64,000 bases of DNA from Endobugula sp047636495 (GTDB lineage: Bacteria > Pseudomonadota > Gammaproteobacteria > Pseudomonadales > Cellvibrionaceae): contig JBLILH010000015.1 in NCBI GenBank assembly GCA_047636495.1, positions 1 to 64,000 on the forward strand. Reading direction: 5' to 3'. The position numbers were made by a program, and so were the translations under genes. The notes under the pieces were generated by a model. The model searched no databases. It saw only the letters and a program-made list of their open reading frames with translations, and was not told the DNA's origin. This document shows, in pieces, positions 25,965-33,273 of the stretch. How positions within the stretch are numbered: position 1 is the first letter of the stretch; each line of letters begins with the position of its first letter.

Positions 25965-26107
25965 AGGCGGGAATAACTCGTCATTCGTCAGGGGGAATCA
26001 CGTTAGCTTTTTATTCATTGGTCCGCGCCTGAACCGATCGGTAAGTAGGTCTTTATAGTGTGACTACAGCATGTAATGTCGGCTGTTAAAGGAAAGTGAT
26101 ATTTATT
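25965..26107 (+). repeat. Diverged duplicate of the rpsA leader
   Basis: This segment matches 21202-21357 upstream of rpsA. Shared blocks are AATAACTC-TCATTCGTCAGGG, ATTCATTGGTCC, GCGCCTGAACCG, CTTTATAGT and TAATGTCGGCT, with small gaps. It is not followed by an rpsA coding region. It continues directly from the cmk-like pseudogene and is about 4.8 kb from the original. Confidence 0.8.
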
Positions 26108-26307
26108 GGACACGCGCGCTAGTGAAAGCTATGCACTTTAGTGTAAGAATTAGCTGCTAAATGGCTTTACGAATAATAACAGCTTCATGCTGCATAAAAA
26201 TAACAGCGCGGGAACTATAAGCTTGTTAATTCCCTTTCTTTGGTCTGCCGTTAGCCCTATTTGATGGCCGCCGTATCGATTACTATTATTTGCTGGTTGT
26301 TTTAAAG

Positions 26308-26511
26308 ATGTCTGATATTGGTGAGATAATTAAAATCGCAAAGTCGGCTGGGAACGCCGTTATGGAAATTTATAATAGTGAAGACTATTGGCTGAAATCC
26401 TGCGCTGGCTTGTTTGTTCTAGTTATGATGGCGCATGTTTGTTGGATTAAACAGAATGATTGGGATGCTATTTCTGGGCTTAAGTCAAAGGTATCTTATG
26501 ATCGCACCTAA
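26308..26511 (+). pseudogene. Short ORF with a CysQ-like N-terminus, probable remnant
   Basis: The first 25 residues (MSDIGEIIKIAKSAGNAVME then IYNSE) look like the start of CysQ, the 3'(2'),5'-bisphosphate nucleotidase family. After 'DYWLKS' the similarity stops and an unrelated hydrophobic stretch (GLFVLVMMAHVCW) follows. An in-frame ATG also exists at 26290. The 3' end overlaps rfaH. I read it as a truncated cysQ, but a small membrane protein cannot be excluded. Confidence 0.4.
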
Positions 26512-27010
26512 CTGGTTGTTACTTCAGGTTAAGCCTAGGCAAGAATTACGAGCTTTAGAAAACCTAGAGCGTCAAAATGGCGAATGCTATTGCCCGCGGA
26601 TACAGGTAGAAAAACTCAGTCGAGGAAAACGTATTAAAGTTAAAGAACCCTTGTTTCCTGGCTACTTATTTATTAACGCACAGCCAGAACAAAATGGCCT
26701 AACCTATACCAGTATTCGCTCTAGCCGAGGCGTAAGTAAGATTGTGGGGTTTGGTGTAGAGCCCATAAAAATACCTGAAGACCTCATAAAGGAAATAAAA
26801 CTGCTTGAGCAATTGGATTTATCCGATGTTAATGCAGAGGGCTTGCCTCAAGCAGGCGATCAGGTCGAAATTTTAGATGGCGCATTTAAAGGGTTACAGG
26901 CTGTATATAGCCACACCGATGGTCAGCAAAGATCCATTGTGTTGATAAGTTTGTTACATCAACAAACACCCGCATCATTAGCCAATTCCCAAATTGTAAA
27001 ACGCGCTTAA
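26498..27010 (+). CDS. rfaH: Transcription/translation regulator RfaH
   Basis: RfaH is a NusG paralogue that binds RNA polymerase paused at ops sites and suppresses termination across long surface-polysaccharide operons. The 170-residue product has the NGN domain (opening 'NWLLLQVKPRQELRALENLE', with 'PLFPGYLFI' and 'SSRGVSKIVGFG') and a C-terminal KOW domain ('AGDQVEILDGAFKGLQAVYS'). ATG 26498 has AAAGG 9 bases upstream; the frame is open to 26435 but that part overlaps the CysQ-like remnant. An exact ops core begins 87 bases after its stop, followed by the polysaccharide cluster it would control. Confidence 0.95.
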   Translation: MIAPNWLLLQVKPRQELRALENLERQNGECYCPRIQVEKLSRGKRIKVKEPLFPGYLFINAQPEQNGLTYTSIRSSRGVSKIVGFGVEPIKIPEDLIKEIKLLEQLDLSDVNAEGLPQAGDQVEILDGAFKGLQAVYSHTDGQQRSIVLISLLHQQTPASLANSQIVKRA

Positions 27011-27047
27011 AGCTGTTCAACGGCAATTTTTGTGTTAATATTACGAG

Positions 27048-27064
27048 CGTTCAACAGTTGAACG
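27048..27064. promoter_or_regulatory. Perfect 17-base palindrome upstream of the ops element
   Basis: CGTTCAAC and GTTGAACG flank a central A. A further half-site GTTCAAC occurs at 27015-27021. The right arm contains TTGAAC, which with CATAAG 16 bases later could be a weak promoter. A plausible reading is an operator for the MarR-type regulator encoded at 27135, or another repressor of the cluster. Confidence 0.5.
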
Positions 27065-27096
27065 ATTAATTGCAAATACCATAAGTGACCGGGTAG

Positions 27097-27108
27097 GGCG
27101 GTAGCGTG
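27097..27108 (+). promoter_or_regulatory. ops element (RfaH loading site)
   Basis: GGCGGTAGCGTG is identical to the core of the enterobacterial ops/JUMPstart element. It lies 27 bases before the first gene of the cluster and downstream of rfaH, on the strand that would be the non-template strand for the cluster. This marks the cluster as an RfaH-dependent operon. Confidence 0.9.
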
Positions 27109-27134
27109 TCAACTATCTTTTGCCAGCTTGAATT

Positions 27135-27455
27135 ATGATCAAAGAAACCCACCTAAAAATACTCAAACACATAGAATCCAATCCGCATATTTCTCAGCGA
27201 AAATTAGCCGAAGAATTAGGCGTGAGTGTCGGTAAGGTAAATTATTGTGTGAAAGCATTAATCGGCAAAGGGCTAGTGAAGGCCGGTAACTTTAAACGTA
27301 GTTCAGATAAGATGGGTTACCTGTACTTGCTAACCCCTCAAGGTATTGAGGAAAAGGCCAAGTTAACGGCAAGCTTTTTAAAGCGTAAAATTGCCGAGCA
27401 TGAACAAATCACTAAAGAGATAGAGCAGCTTAAGCGTGATAGTGGTGAGCGTTGA
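27135..27455 (+). CDS. MarR-family EPS-associated transcriptional regulator
   Basis: This 106-residue winged-helix protein belongs to the small family that commonly sits beside RfaH at the head of exopolysaccharide clusters. The helix-turn-helix is 'HISQRKLAEELGVSVGKVNY' (about residues 18-37), the wing follows near 'KMGYLYLLTPQG' and the C-terminal helix is charged. It has no enzymatic domain. It could autoregulate through the palindrome at 27048. Its place directly after the ops site suggests it is the first gene of the operon. Confidence 0.9.
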   Translation: MIKETHLKILKHIESNPHISQRKLAEELGVSVGKVNYCVKALIGKGLVKAGNFKRSSDKMGYLYLLTPQGIEEKAKLTASFLKRKIAEHEQITKEIEQLKRDSGER

Positions 27456-27587
27456 TAATGCTATTCAGACCTTTTGGTGTGTTGAAGAGGCAGCGCAGAA
27501 AAGCATTCAACTTTTCAGTTGGCATTCATACTTTTTAGGCCTGTTAGCATAACAAGCTTCCAGGCACATTATGAGTAATTCCCCGTA

Positions 27588-27785
27588 ATGCCAAAGTTCC
27601 GTCACAAGTCAAAATTGCATCCCTTTATTTGTGCCATTTTGCTGCTGGTTCCCATTTTCACATCTTGTTTCAGGCTGGGTGGCACTTTGATGCTAGTGGC
27701 CTCTTTGTTTGTCTGGCTTTTCTGGGCTCGAAAACAAACCTATGAAATTAACCAATGTCAGCTCATATCGGAAAGATATCGTTGA
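27588..27785 (+). CDS. Hypothetical small membrane protein
   Basis: The 65-residue frame has two hydrophobic stretches ('FICAILLLVPIFTSCF' and 'GTLMLVASLFVWLFW') and a basic N-terminus. There is no clear Shine-Dalgarno. I do not recognise a family. The surrounding DNA is partly decayed, so it may be a chance frame. Confidence 0.3.
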   Translation: MPKFRHKSKLHPFICAILLLVPIFTSCFRLGGTLMLVASLFVWLFWARKQTYEINQCQLISERYR

Positions 27786-27826
27786 TTCTGATGTAATAAG
27801 AGTTGTAGAGACACAGGTATAGTAAC

Positions 27827-28093
27827 ATTCAAATACTAGTAGCTATTAAAAATGAAAAAATTGCTGAACATGTTTTATGTGTCTTAAAAAAGTTTTAAAA
27901 AGATGGTGTTGAAATCAGACTATCTGAAAATGAAAAAGAGTTTGAATACAGTGAAATACCTGTTTTTAAAGGTGAATATGTAGAGTAAAACTGGAAGGAT
28001 CTACTTATGAATTGCCAAAGTGACCCTTATTATTACAGTAGTGACAAATATAAAGAGAATCGAGGGGTGTATTTAATGGGAAAGTGTAAATAA
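27827..28093 (+). pseudogene. Broken antitoxin-like gene upstream of the PIN domain
   Basis: One frame runs from 27827 to 28093 and reads as a coherent small protein: IQILVAIKNEKIAEHVLCVL, KKF-stop-KDGVEIRLSENEKEFEY, SEIPVFKGEYVE-stop-NWKDLL, then MNCQSDPYYYSSDKYKENRG and VYLMGKCK. Two TAA codons interrupt it (27896-27898 and 27986-27988), and the expected initiator is ATT. The last part alone can be translated from ATG 28007, which has GGAAGG upstream, giving 28 residues whose stop overlaps the next start (TAATG). Coupling to a PIN-domain gene is the classic type II toxin-antitoxin layout, so I infer a dead antitoxin. The family name is unknown to me. Confidence 0.65.
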
Positions 28094-29607
28094 TGAACTA
28101 CCTCGTTGATCTAAATATAATTTTTGACTATTACAATCACCATCGAAAAGAAAGATTTTCAGAATCTGTAGATGTGTTTGACACGTTACACTCTAGAGGA
28201 GATGTCAGTTATATATCCTCTTCATCATTAGTTACCTTGGAGTTCACTAAAGGCCAAGAGTTGAAAAGAGAATATGGAGAATCTCGTAAGATAATTATTC
28301 GGGAATTTATTGAGGACGTTTTAAGTAAATTCAAATTAGCTAAAACACCGTCTTACCTAGAAATTGATTACGATGATATTGAAGGTTCTCAAATAATGGC
28401 ATCTGCATATGCGGTCAATGCGAAGGTTATTACACGAAATAATGAGATGCTTGAAAAATACCCTGATACTGCGATCTCGGCTCATGACTATCTGAGATTG
28501 CCTGCTAACAAGAGTATAGATTTTGCCAACTTAAAAAAGCAATATTTCGATTTACAACCTCAAATAGAAAAGCAAATGGATGAGGTGTTAAGTACCACTT
28601 CTTTCATTATGGGTGCAAAAGTAAAGGAGCTTGAAGAAAATCTTCAAGAATTTACGAAAGCTAAGCATGCAATCACCTGCTCTAACGGAACAGATGCCCT
28701 GCTGTTAGCCATGATGGCAATGGATATACAGCCTGGCGATGAGGTTATTACGACTCCATTCACGTTTATATCTACTGCTGAAACTATTGCCTTGATGAAG
28801 GCTAAGCCCGTATTTGTCGATATTGAAACCGATACTTACAATATTGATGCTACAAAAATTGAAGCTGCAATAACCGATAAAACGAAAGCTATAATGCCGG
28901 TAAGCCTGTACGGACAGCCTGCTGATATGGGCGAAATTCAGACGATAGCAGATAGATTTAATTTGAAAGTTATCATAGATGGCGCACAAAGTTTTGGTTC
29001 AACCTATGAGGGGAAAACGGATAGTAACTTGGGCGATATCTCAACAACCAGTTTTTTTCCGGCCAAACCATTAGGTTGTTATGGTGACGGTGGTGCGGTT
29101 TTCACTAATAATGATGAATATGCTCAAAAAATAAGGATGATGAGAGTGCATGGCCAGAATAAACAGTATCACCATCAGTATATTGGCATGGGTGGGCGTC
29201 TGGATACACTGCAGGCTGCAGTGTTGTTAGCCAAACTGCCCCACTTCTCTAAAGAAGCTCAAGATCGCCAAGCAGTTGCTGAGAAATATAATGCGGGACT
29301 AAAAGATTATTTAGTAATACCGCAAGTTAAATCGGAACGAACCAGTGTGTGGGCACAATACACCTTAAGATTACAAAACCGCGATCAAGTACAGATGAGT
29401 CTAAAAGAAAAAGGAATCCCAACAGCCGTTTATTACCCAGTGCCTCTTCACCTGCAAAAGTGTTTTGAATATCTAGGTGCAAAAGCAGGCGAGTTCCCAA
29501 GATCAGAGAAGGCAGCCAAAGAAGTGATGAGTTTGCCGATGAACCCATTTTTATCAGATAAAGAAATAAGCTATATCATTAAAGCTGTAAAAAGTATTGT
29601 TTCATAA
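28093..29607 (+). CDS. PIN domain fused to WbpE-type sugar aminotransferase
   Basis: Residues 1 to about 136 form a PIN-type nuclease domain: 'MNYLVDLNIIFDYY' gives Asp6, then Glu50 in 'VTLEF' and Asp94/95 before 'IEGSQIMASAYAVNAKVITR'. The usual fourth acidic residue after T-R is Asn116. Residues about 141-504 are a complete DegT/DnrJ-type PLP aminotransferase of the WbpE/WlbC group. PLP Lys325 is in 'SFFPAKPLGCYGDGGA', with 'SNGTDALLLAMMA' and 'DGAQSFGSTYEGK' also present. WbpE makes UDP-2-acetamido-3-amino-2,3-dideoxy-glucuronate from the 3-keto sugar, matching wbpA, wbpB and wbpD downstream. The join is in frame with no stop or start between. Normal WbpE is about 360 residues, so the extra 140 are the toxin. 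Confidence 0.9.
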   Translation: MNYLVDLNIIFDYYNHHRKERFSESVDVFDTLHSRGDVSYISSSSLVTLEFTKGQELKREYGESRKIIIREFIEDVLSKFKLAKTPSYLEIDYDDIEGSQIMASAYAVNAKVITRNNEMLEKYPDTAISAHDYLRLPANKSIDFANLKKQYFDLQPQIEKQMDEVLSTTSFIMGAKVKELEENLQEFTKAKHAITCSNGTDALLLAMMAMDIQPGDEVITTPFTFISTAETIALMKAKPVFVDIETDTYNIDATKIEAAITDKTKAIMPVSLYGQPADMGEIQTIADRFNLKVIIDGAQSFGSTYEGKTDSNLGDISTTSFFPAKPLGCYGDGGAVFTNNDEYAQKIRMMRVHGQNKQYHHQYIGMGGRLDTLQAAVLLAKLPHFSKEAQDRQAVAEKYNAGLKDYLVIPQVKSERTSVWAQYTLRLQNRDQVQMSLKEKGIPTAVYYPVPLHLQKCFEYLGAKAGEFPRSEKAAKEVMSLPMNPFLSDKEISYIIKAVKSIVS

Positions 29608-30398
29608 TCCAGTATTTAAAGCCAAAGTCTGAATTCAGTCGTAACGTTCTAACCTGAATGACAGGTGCTACCATTGCGCAGCGATTCAGATAGCTTTTGA
29701 CCCAATTTTAACGAATAAAGATTGATAGCCTAGAGGGTTTAAATTTTTTTGCGCATTATATGCAATTACTACCAGTACTTAGTTTCAATGCAATCCTGAA
29801 ACACTCAGACACTCAGACACTCAGACACTCAAACACTCAAACACATAGGGGCTAATCCGCGAACTTCACAGTGAAAGCTAGCTGGAGAATTATTCGTGAT
29901 AGTTGTGGTATCTTTATCAGTTGTTAAAGCGCATAAAGGCAATTAAACTGTTCAATAATAAAATAGCATATATACTTGCTGGCATTGGAAAGTGTCTTTA
30001 AAAGAATTAGTAATAGGTAGAGTTTTTTCAGCAGGGTATAGTCGAGTACAAAACTCTAATTAATAGAGAATTTATCGAAGTTTACTATAACTATTCATTA
30101 GAAGTTTGTGAAAGTCGAGATTAAAAAGAGATTTATCAAAAACCCAGAAAAAGGAAATGCTCACTTTTCTGACATATCATCTTCCTATGAAAACTCATAA
30201 GTTTCTATTAAAACCTGATGAATAATCATTGGCCAAAGTTTTCAAGAAATTATTGAAAACCTAGATAGTCAGGATGTTTTTTGAAAATAAAGAAATGATA
30301 ATGTTATTGTCAATAATTATTAATATTAGGTGGAACGCTAATGTTTCAGGATCAAATAAATGATTCTTGAAATAGTGAAATTATAAGTAAGGAAGTAA
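29608..30398. other. Non-coding, decayed stretch with a leader hairpin
   Basis: These 790 bases contain no supported gene. Short frames with many stops suggest old coding remnants, but none is recognisable. A 9-bp inverted repeat, TAGAGTTTT (30019-30027) and AAAACTCTA (30051-30059), could form an RNA hairpin. AAGGAAG just before 30399 is the ribosome site of the next gene. Confidence 0.5.
29801..29846. repeat. 8-bp tandem repeat (ACACTCAG)
   Basis: Three copies of ACACTCAG are followed by two of ACACTCAA and a partial sixth. It lies in a non-coding stretch and is a candidate variable-number repeat. Confidence 0.9.
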
Positions 30399-31664
30399 AT
30401 GATAGATAAAATATGTGTAATTGGTTTGGGCTACGTTGGCCTTCCTCTTGCGGTTGAATTTGGTAAAATCAGACATGTAGTCGGCTTTGATATTAATAAA
30501 TCTCGAGTTGATGAGCTAAAATCGGGTCACGATGCGACTTTGGAGGTTACTAATAATGAACTTGCAGAGACTAAAAATCTGACTTTCTCGTATGATGTAG
30601 CTGACTTGAATGAATGCAGTATTTATATTGTTACAGTGCCAACGCCAATTGACGAAAATAATGCACCAGATCTTACGCCACTTCAAAAAGCCTCAGAGAT
30701 GTTGGGAACGGTGATTTCTGAAGGCGATATCATCATTTATGAATCAACCGTTTACCCTGGTGCAACAGAAGAAGTGTGTATCCCTATTGTTGAGAAAGTA
30801 TCAGGCCTTAAGTTTAATAAAAACTTTTTTGCAGGATATTCTCCTGAAAGAATTAATCCAGGTGATAAGGTAAATCGTCTTCCAAACATTATGAAGATAA
30901 CTTCAGGCTCTACTCCAGAAATCGCTGAAAAAGTCGACCAGTTGTATAAAGAAATTATAACGGCTGGGACTTATAAAGCAATATCAATTAAAGTGGCAGA
31001 AGCGGCTAAGGTCATTGAAAATACCCAAAGAGATTTAAATATCGCGATCATAAATGAATTTGCAAAAATATTTAATCGTCTTGATATAGATACAGAAGAG
31101 GTATTAAAAGCGGCGGGTACAAAATGGAATTTCTTACCCTTTAAACCGGGATTGGTTGGCGGACATTGTATTAGTGTTGACCCATATTATTTGACACATA
31201 AAGCTAAAGAAGTCGGGTACCAGCCCGAGGTTATTTTAGCTGGTCGCCGAATCAATGATGGTATGGGACAATACACAGCAACGCAACTTGTAAAAGCCGT
31301 TTCGAAGCGCAAAATACATGTGGATGAGGCAAGGGTTTTAGTGTTGGGCTTTACCTTTAAAGGCGATTGCCCAGATGTTCGCAATACAAAAATTATTGAC
31401 ATGGTCAAAGAGTTACAAAGCTTTAATATGAATGTCGATGTTTATGATCATTGGGCAAATCTTCAAGCAGTCAAATATGAATATGGTGTTGAGCTCATAA
31501 CAGAACTTATTAATGGAAGTTATGATGCAATTGTGTTGGCAGTTGATCATTCAGAATATAAGAATTGGGGTGAAGAGAAAATACGTAAGTTAGGTAAAGA
31601 AAATCATATTCTTTATGATGTGAAATATGTTTTACCTTATGGTCAATCCGATCTGCGTCTATAA
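30399..31664 (+). CDS. wbpA: UDP-N-acetylhexosamine 6-dehydrogenase (WbpA/TviB-type)
   Basis: This 421-residue nucleotide-sugar dehydrogenase oxidises C6 of UDP-GlcNAc (or GalNAc) to the uronic acid with two NAD. It shows the Rossmann motif 'VIGLGYVGLPLAVEFGK', 'TVPTPIDENNAPDLTPL', the catalytic Cys in 'GGHCISVDPYYL' (about 258) and 'FKGDCPDVRNTK'. The pattern fits the TviB/WbpO and WbpA groups; substrate (Glc or Gal isomer) is inferred from the adjacent wbpB/wbpD pair, which points to UDP-GlcNAcA. AAGGAAG precedes the start. Confidence 0.9.
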   Translation: MIDKICVIGLGYVGLPLAVEFGKIRHVVGFDINKSRVDELKSGHDATLEVTNNELAETKNLTFSYDVADLNECSIYIVTVPTPIDENNAPDLTPLQKASEMLGTVISEGDIIIYESTVYPGATEEVCIPIVEKVSGLKFNKNFFAGYSPERINPGDKVNRLPNIMKITSGSTPEIAEKVDQLYKEIITAGTYKAISIKVAEAAKVIENTQRDLNIAIINEFAKIFNRLDIDTEEVLKAAGTKWNFLPFKPGLVGGHCISVDPYYLTHKAKEVGYQPEVILAGRRINDGMGQYTATQLVKAVSKRKIHVDEARVLVLGFTFKGDCPDVRNTKIIDMVKELQSFNMNVDVYDHWANLQAVKYEYGVELITELINGSYDAIVLAVDHSEYKNWGEEKIRKLGKENHILYDVKYVLPYGQSDLRL

Positions 31665-31689
31665 TTTAATTTTTTTGGTGAAATAAATA

Positions 31690-32634
31690 ATGAAAAATTT
31701 TGCTCTCATTGGTGCCGGAGGCTACATAGCTCCTAGACATCTAAAGGCAATTAAAGAAACCCAGAATAACCTTGTGGTTGCAATGGATATCAATGATTCT
31801 GTTGGAATTATGGATAGTCATTTTCCGAATGCCGAATTTTTTACAGAATTTGAAGAGTTTGAAGGCTTTGTAGAAGACCAGAAAATAAAAGGACAAGCAA
31901 TAGACTTTGTTGCAATTTGCTCGCCTAATTATTTACATTTATCACACATGAAATATGCCCTTAAAAATGGTATTGATGTAATTTGTGAAAAGCCACTCGT
32001 GTTGAATGTTGAAGATTTAGATACCTTAAAGCTGTATGAAGACAAATACGGCGCAAAGGTAAATTCTATTTTGCAATTACGCTTGCACCCATCAATTTTG
32101 GCATTAAAAGAAAAAGTAGCTAATGCTCCAAAAGGTAAAATTTTTGATGTGGATCTTACGTACCTAACCTCTCGAGGTAAGTGGTATATGAAATCGTGGA
32201 AAGGCTTTGATCATAAGTCCGGTGGTGTAGCCACAAACATCGGCGTGCATTTTTACGACATGCTTCATTTTATTTTTGGCGATATTAAAATTAATGAAGT
32301 TCATTACCGAGATAAGAAAACCTCTGCTGGCTACTTAGAGTACGAACATGCGCGGGTTCGTTGGTTTTTATCTATTGATGCCAATCATTTGCCAGAAAAT
32401 GCAGTACATGGGGAAAAGTCTACCTTCCGAAGTATCAGCATTGAGGGTGAAGAGCTAGAGTTTTCCGGTGGCTTCACCGATCTTCATACTCAAAGTTATC
32501 AGCGAGTACTCGAAGGCAAAGGTTATGGTGTTGAGGATAATCGTGCGGCGATTGAGACGGTAGCCGTTATTCGTAATAAGCCAATTGCTGTACCAGGGGA
32601 GTTCGCGCATCCTTATCTCTCTAAGGTGGTGTAA
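31690..32634 (+). CDS. wbpB: UDP-GlcNAcA 3-dehydrogenase (WbpB/WlbA-type)
   Basis: This 314-residue Gfo/Idh/MocA-family oxidoreductase would oxidise C3 of UDP-N-acetylglucosaminuronic acid and hand the 3-keto sugar to the WbpE-type aminotransferase. It has the N-terminal Rossmann motif 'FALIGAGGYIAPRHLKAI', 'ICEKPLVLNVEDL' with the conserved Lys (about 103), and the downstream 'GGVATNIGVHFYDML' with the catalytic His. Two bases separate it from wbpD. Together with wbpA, the PIN-fused wbpE and wbpD, it completes the route to UDP-2,3-diacetamido-2,3-dideoxy-glucuronic acid. Confidence 0.92.
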   Translation: MKNFALIGAGGYIAPRHLKAIKETQNNLVVAMDINDSVGIMDSHFPNAEFFTEFEEFEGFVEDQKIKGQAIDFVAICSPNYLHLSHMKYALKNGIDVICEKPLVLNVEDLDTLKLYEDKYGAKVNSILQLRLHPSILALKEKVANAPKGKIFDVDLTYLTSRGKWYMKSWKGFDHKSGGVATNIGVHFYDMLHFIFGDIKINEVHYRDKKTSAGYLEYEHARVRWFLSIDANHLPENAVHGEKSTFRSISIEGEELEFSGGFTDLHTQSYQRVLEGKGYGVEDNRAAIETVAVIRNKPIAVPGEFAHPYLSKVV

Positions 32635-32636
32635 GA

Positions 32637-33221
32637 ATGCCCGATTATTTTAAACACGAAAGCGCTATTGTGGACGATGGTGCTCAAATTGGTACTGGCT
32701 CTCGTATTTGGCACTTTGTGCATGTTTGTTCGGGAGCTAAGATCGGCGCTGGGGTTTCACTCGGGCAAAATGTTTTTGTTGGTAATAAAGTGATCATTGG
32801 TGATCAATGTAAGATACAAAACAACGTCTCTGTTTATGACAATGTAACCTTAGAAGATTATGTGTTTTGTGGACCAAGTATGGTTTTTACAAATGTTTAT
32901 AACCCTCGCTCAGCAGTTACACGTAAAGATGAGTATAGAAATACATTAATAAAACGTGGCTCTACTCTTGGAGCTAACTGTACTATTGTCTGTGGAATTT
33001 CAATGGGTGAATATGCATTTATTGGAGCGGGTGCGGTAGTCAATAAAGATGTTAAACCCTATGCCTTGATGGTGGGTGTGCCCGCAAAACATATTGGATG
33101 GATGAGTGAATACGGTGAAAAAATCCCATTACCTCTGACAGGAGAAGGCAGTTACACTTGCCCTTATACTGGTAGGGTTTACTGCTTGAAGGATAAAGAA
33201 CTTTCAAGAGTTGATTTTTGA
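32637..33221 (+). CDS. wbpD: UDP-sugar 3-N-acetyltransferase (WbpD/WlbB-type)
   Basis: This 194-residue left-handed beta-helix transferase has hexapeptide repeats throughout ('GTGSRIWHFVHVCSGAKIG', 'VSLGQNVFVGNKVIIG'). It acetylates the 3-amino group formed by WbpE. The length matches WbpD. The C-terminal 'GRVYCLKDKELSRV' follows 'PYTG', with paired Cys in a short tail as in WbpD proteins. The start lies 2 bases after wbpB. No 2-epimerase (WbpI) is seen nearby, so the final sugar may keep the gluco form. Confidence 0.92.
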   Translation: MPDYFKHESAIVDDGAQIGTGSRIWHFVHVCSGAKIGAGVSLGQNVFVGNKVIIGDQCKIQNNVSVYDNVTLEDYVFCGPSMVFTNVYNPRSAVTRKDEYRNTLIKRGSTLGANCTIVCGISMGEYAFIGAGAVVNKDVKPYALMVGVPAKHIGWMSEYGEKIPLPLTGEGSYTCPYTGRVYCLKDKELSRVDF

Positions 33222-33273
33222 ACATTTTGTTTATTGAGCTCAAGTACTGATACGCCAATCGAAAATAATTTTT

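Noticed and set aside
23952..28093. A prophage or integrative element inserted at tRNA-Asn
   Set aside because: No integrase, no second copy of the tRNA 3' end found downstream by eye, and no phage or conjugation genes; the DNA is better explained as accumulated small modules and a duplication.
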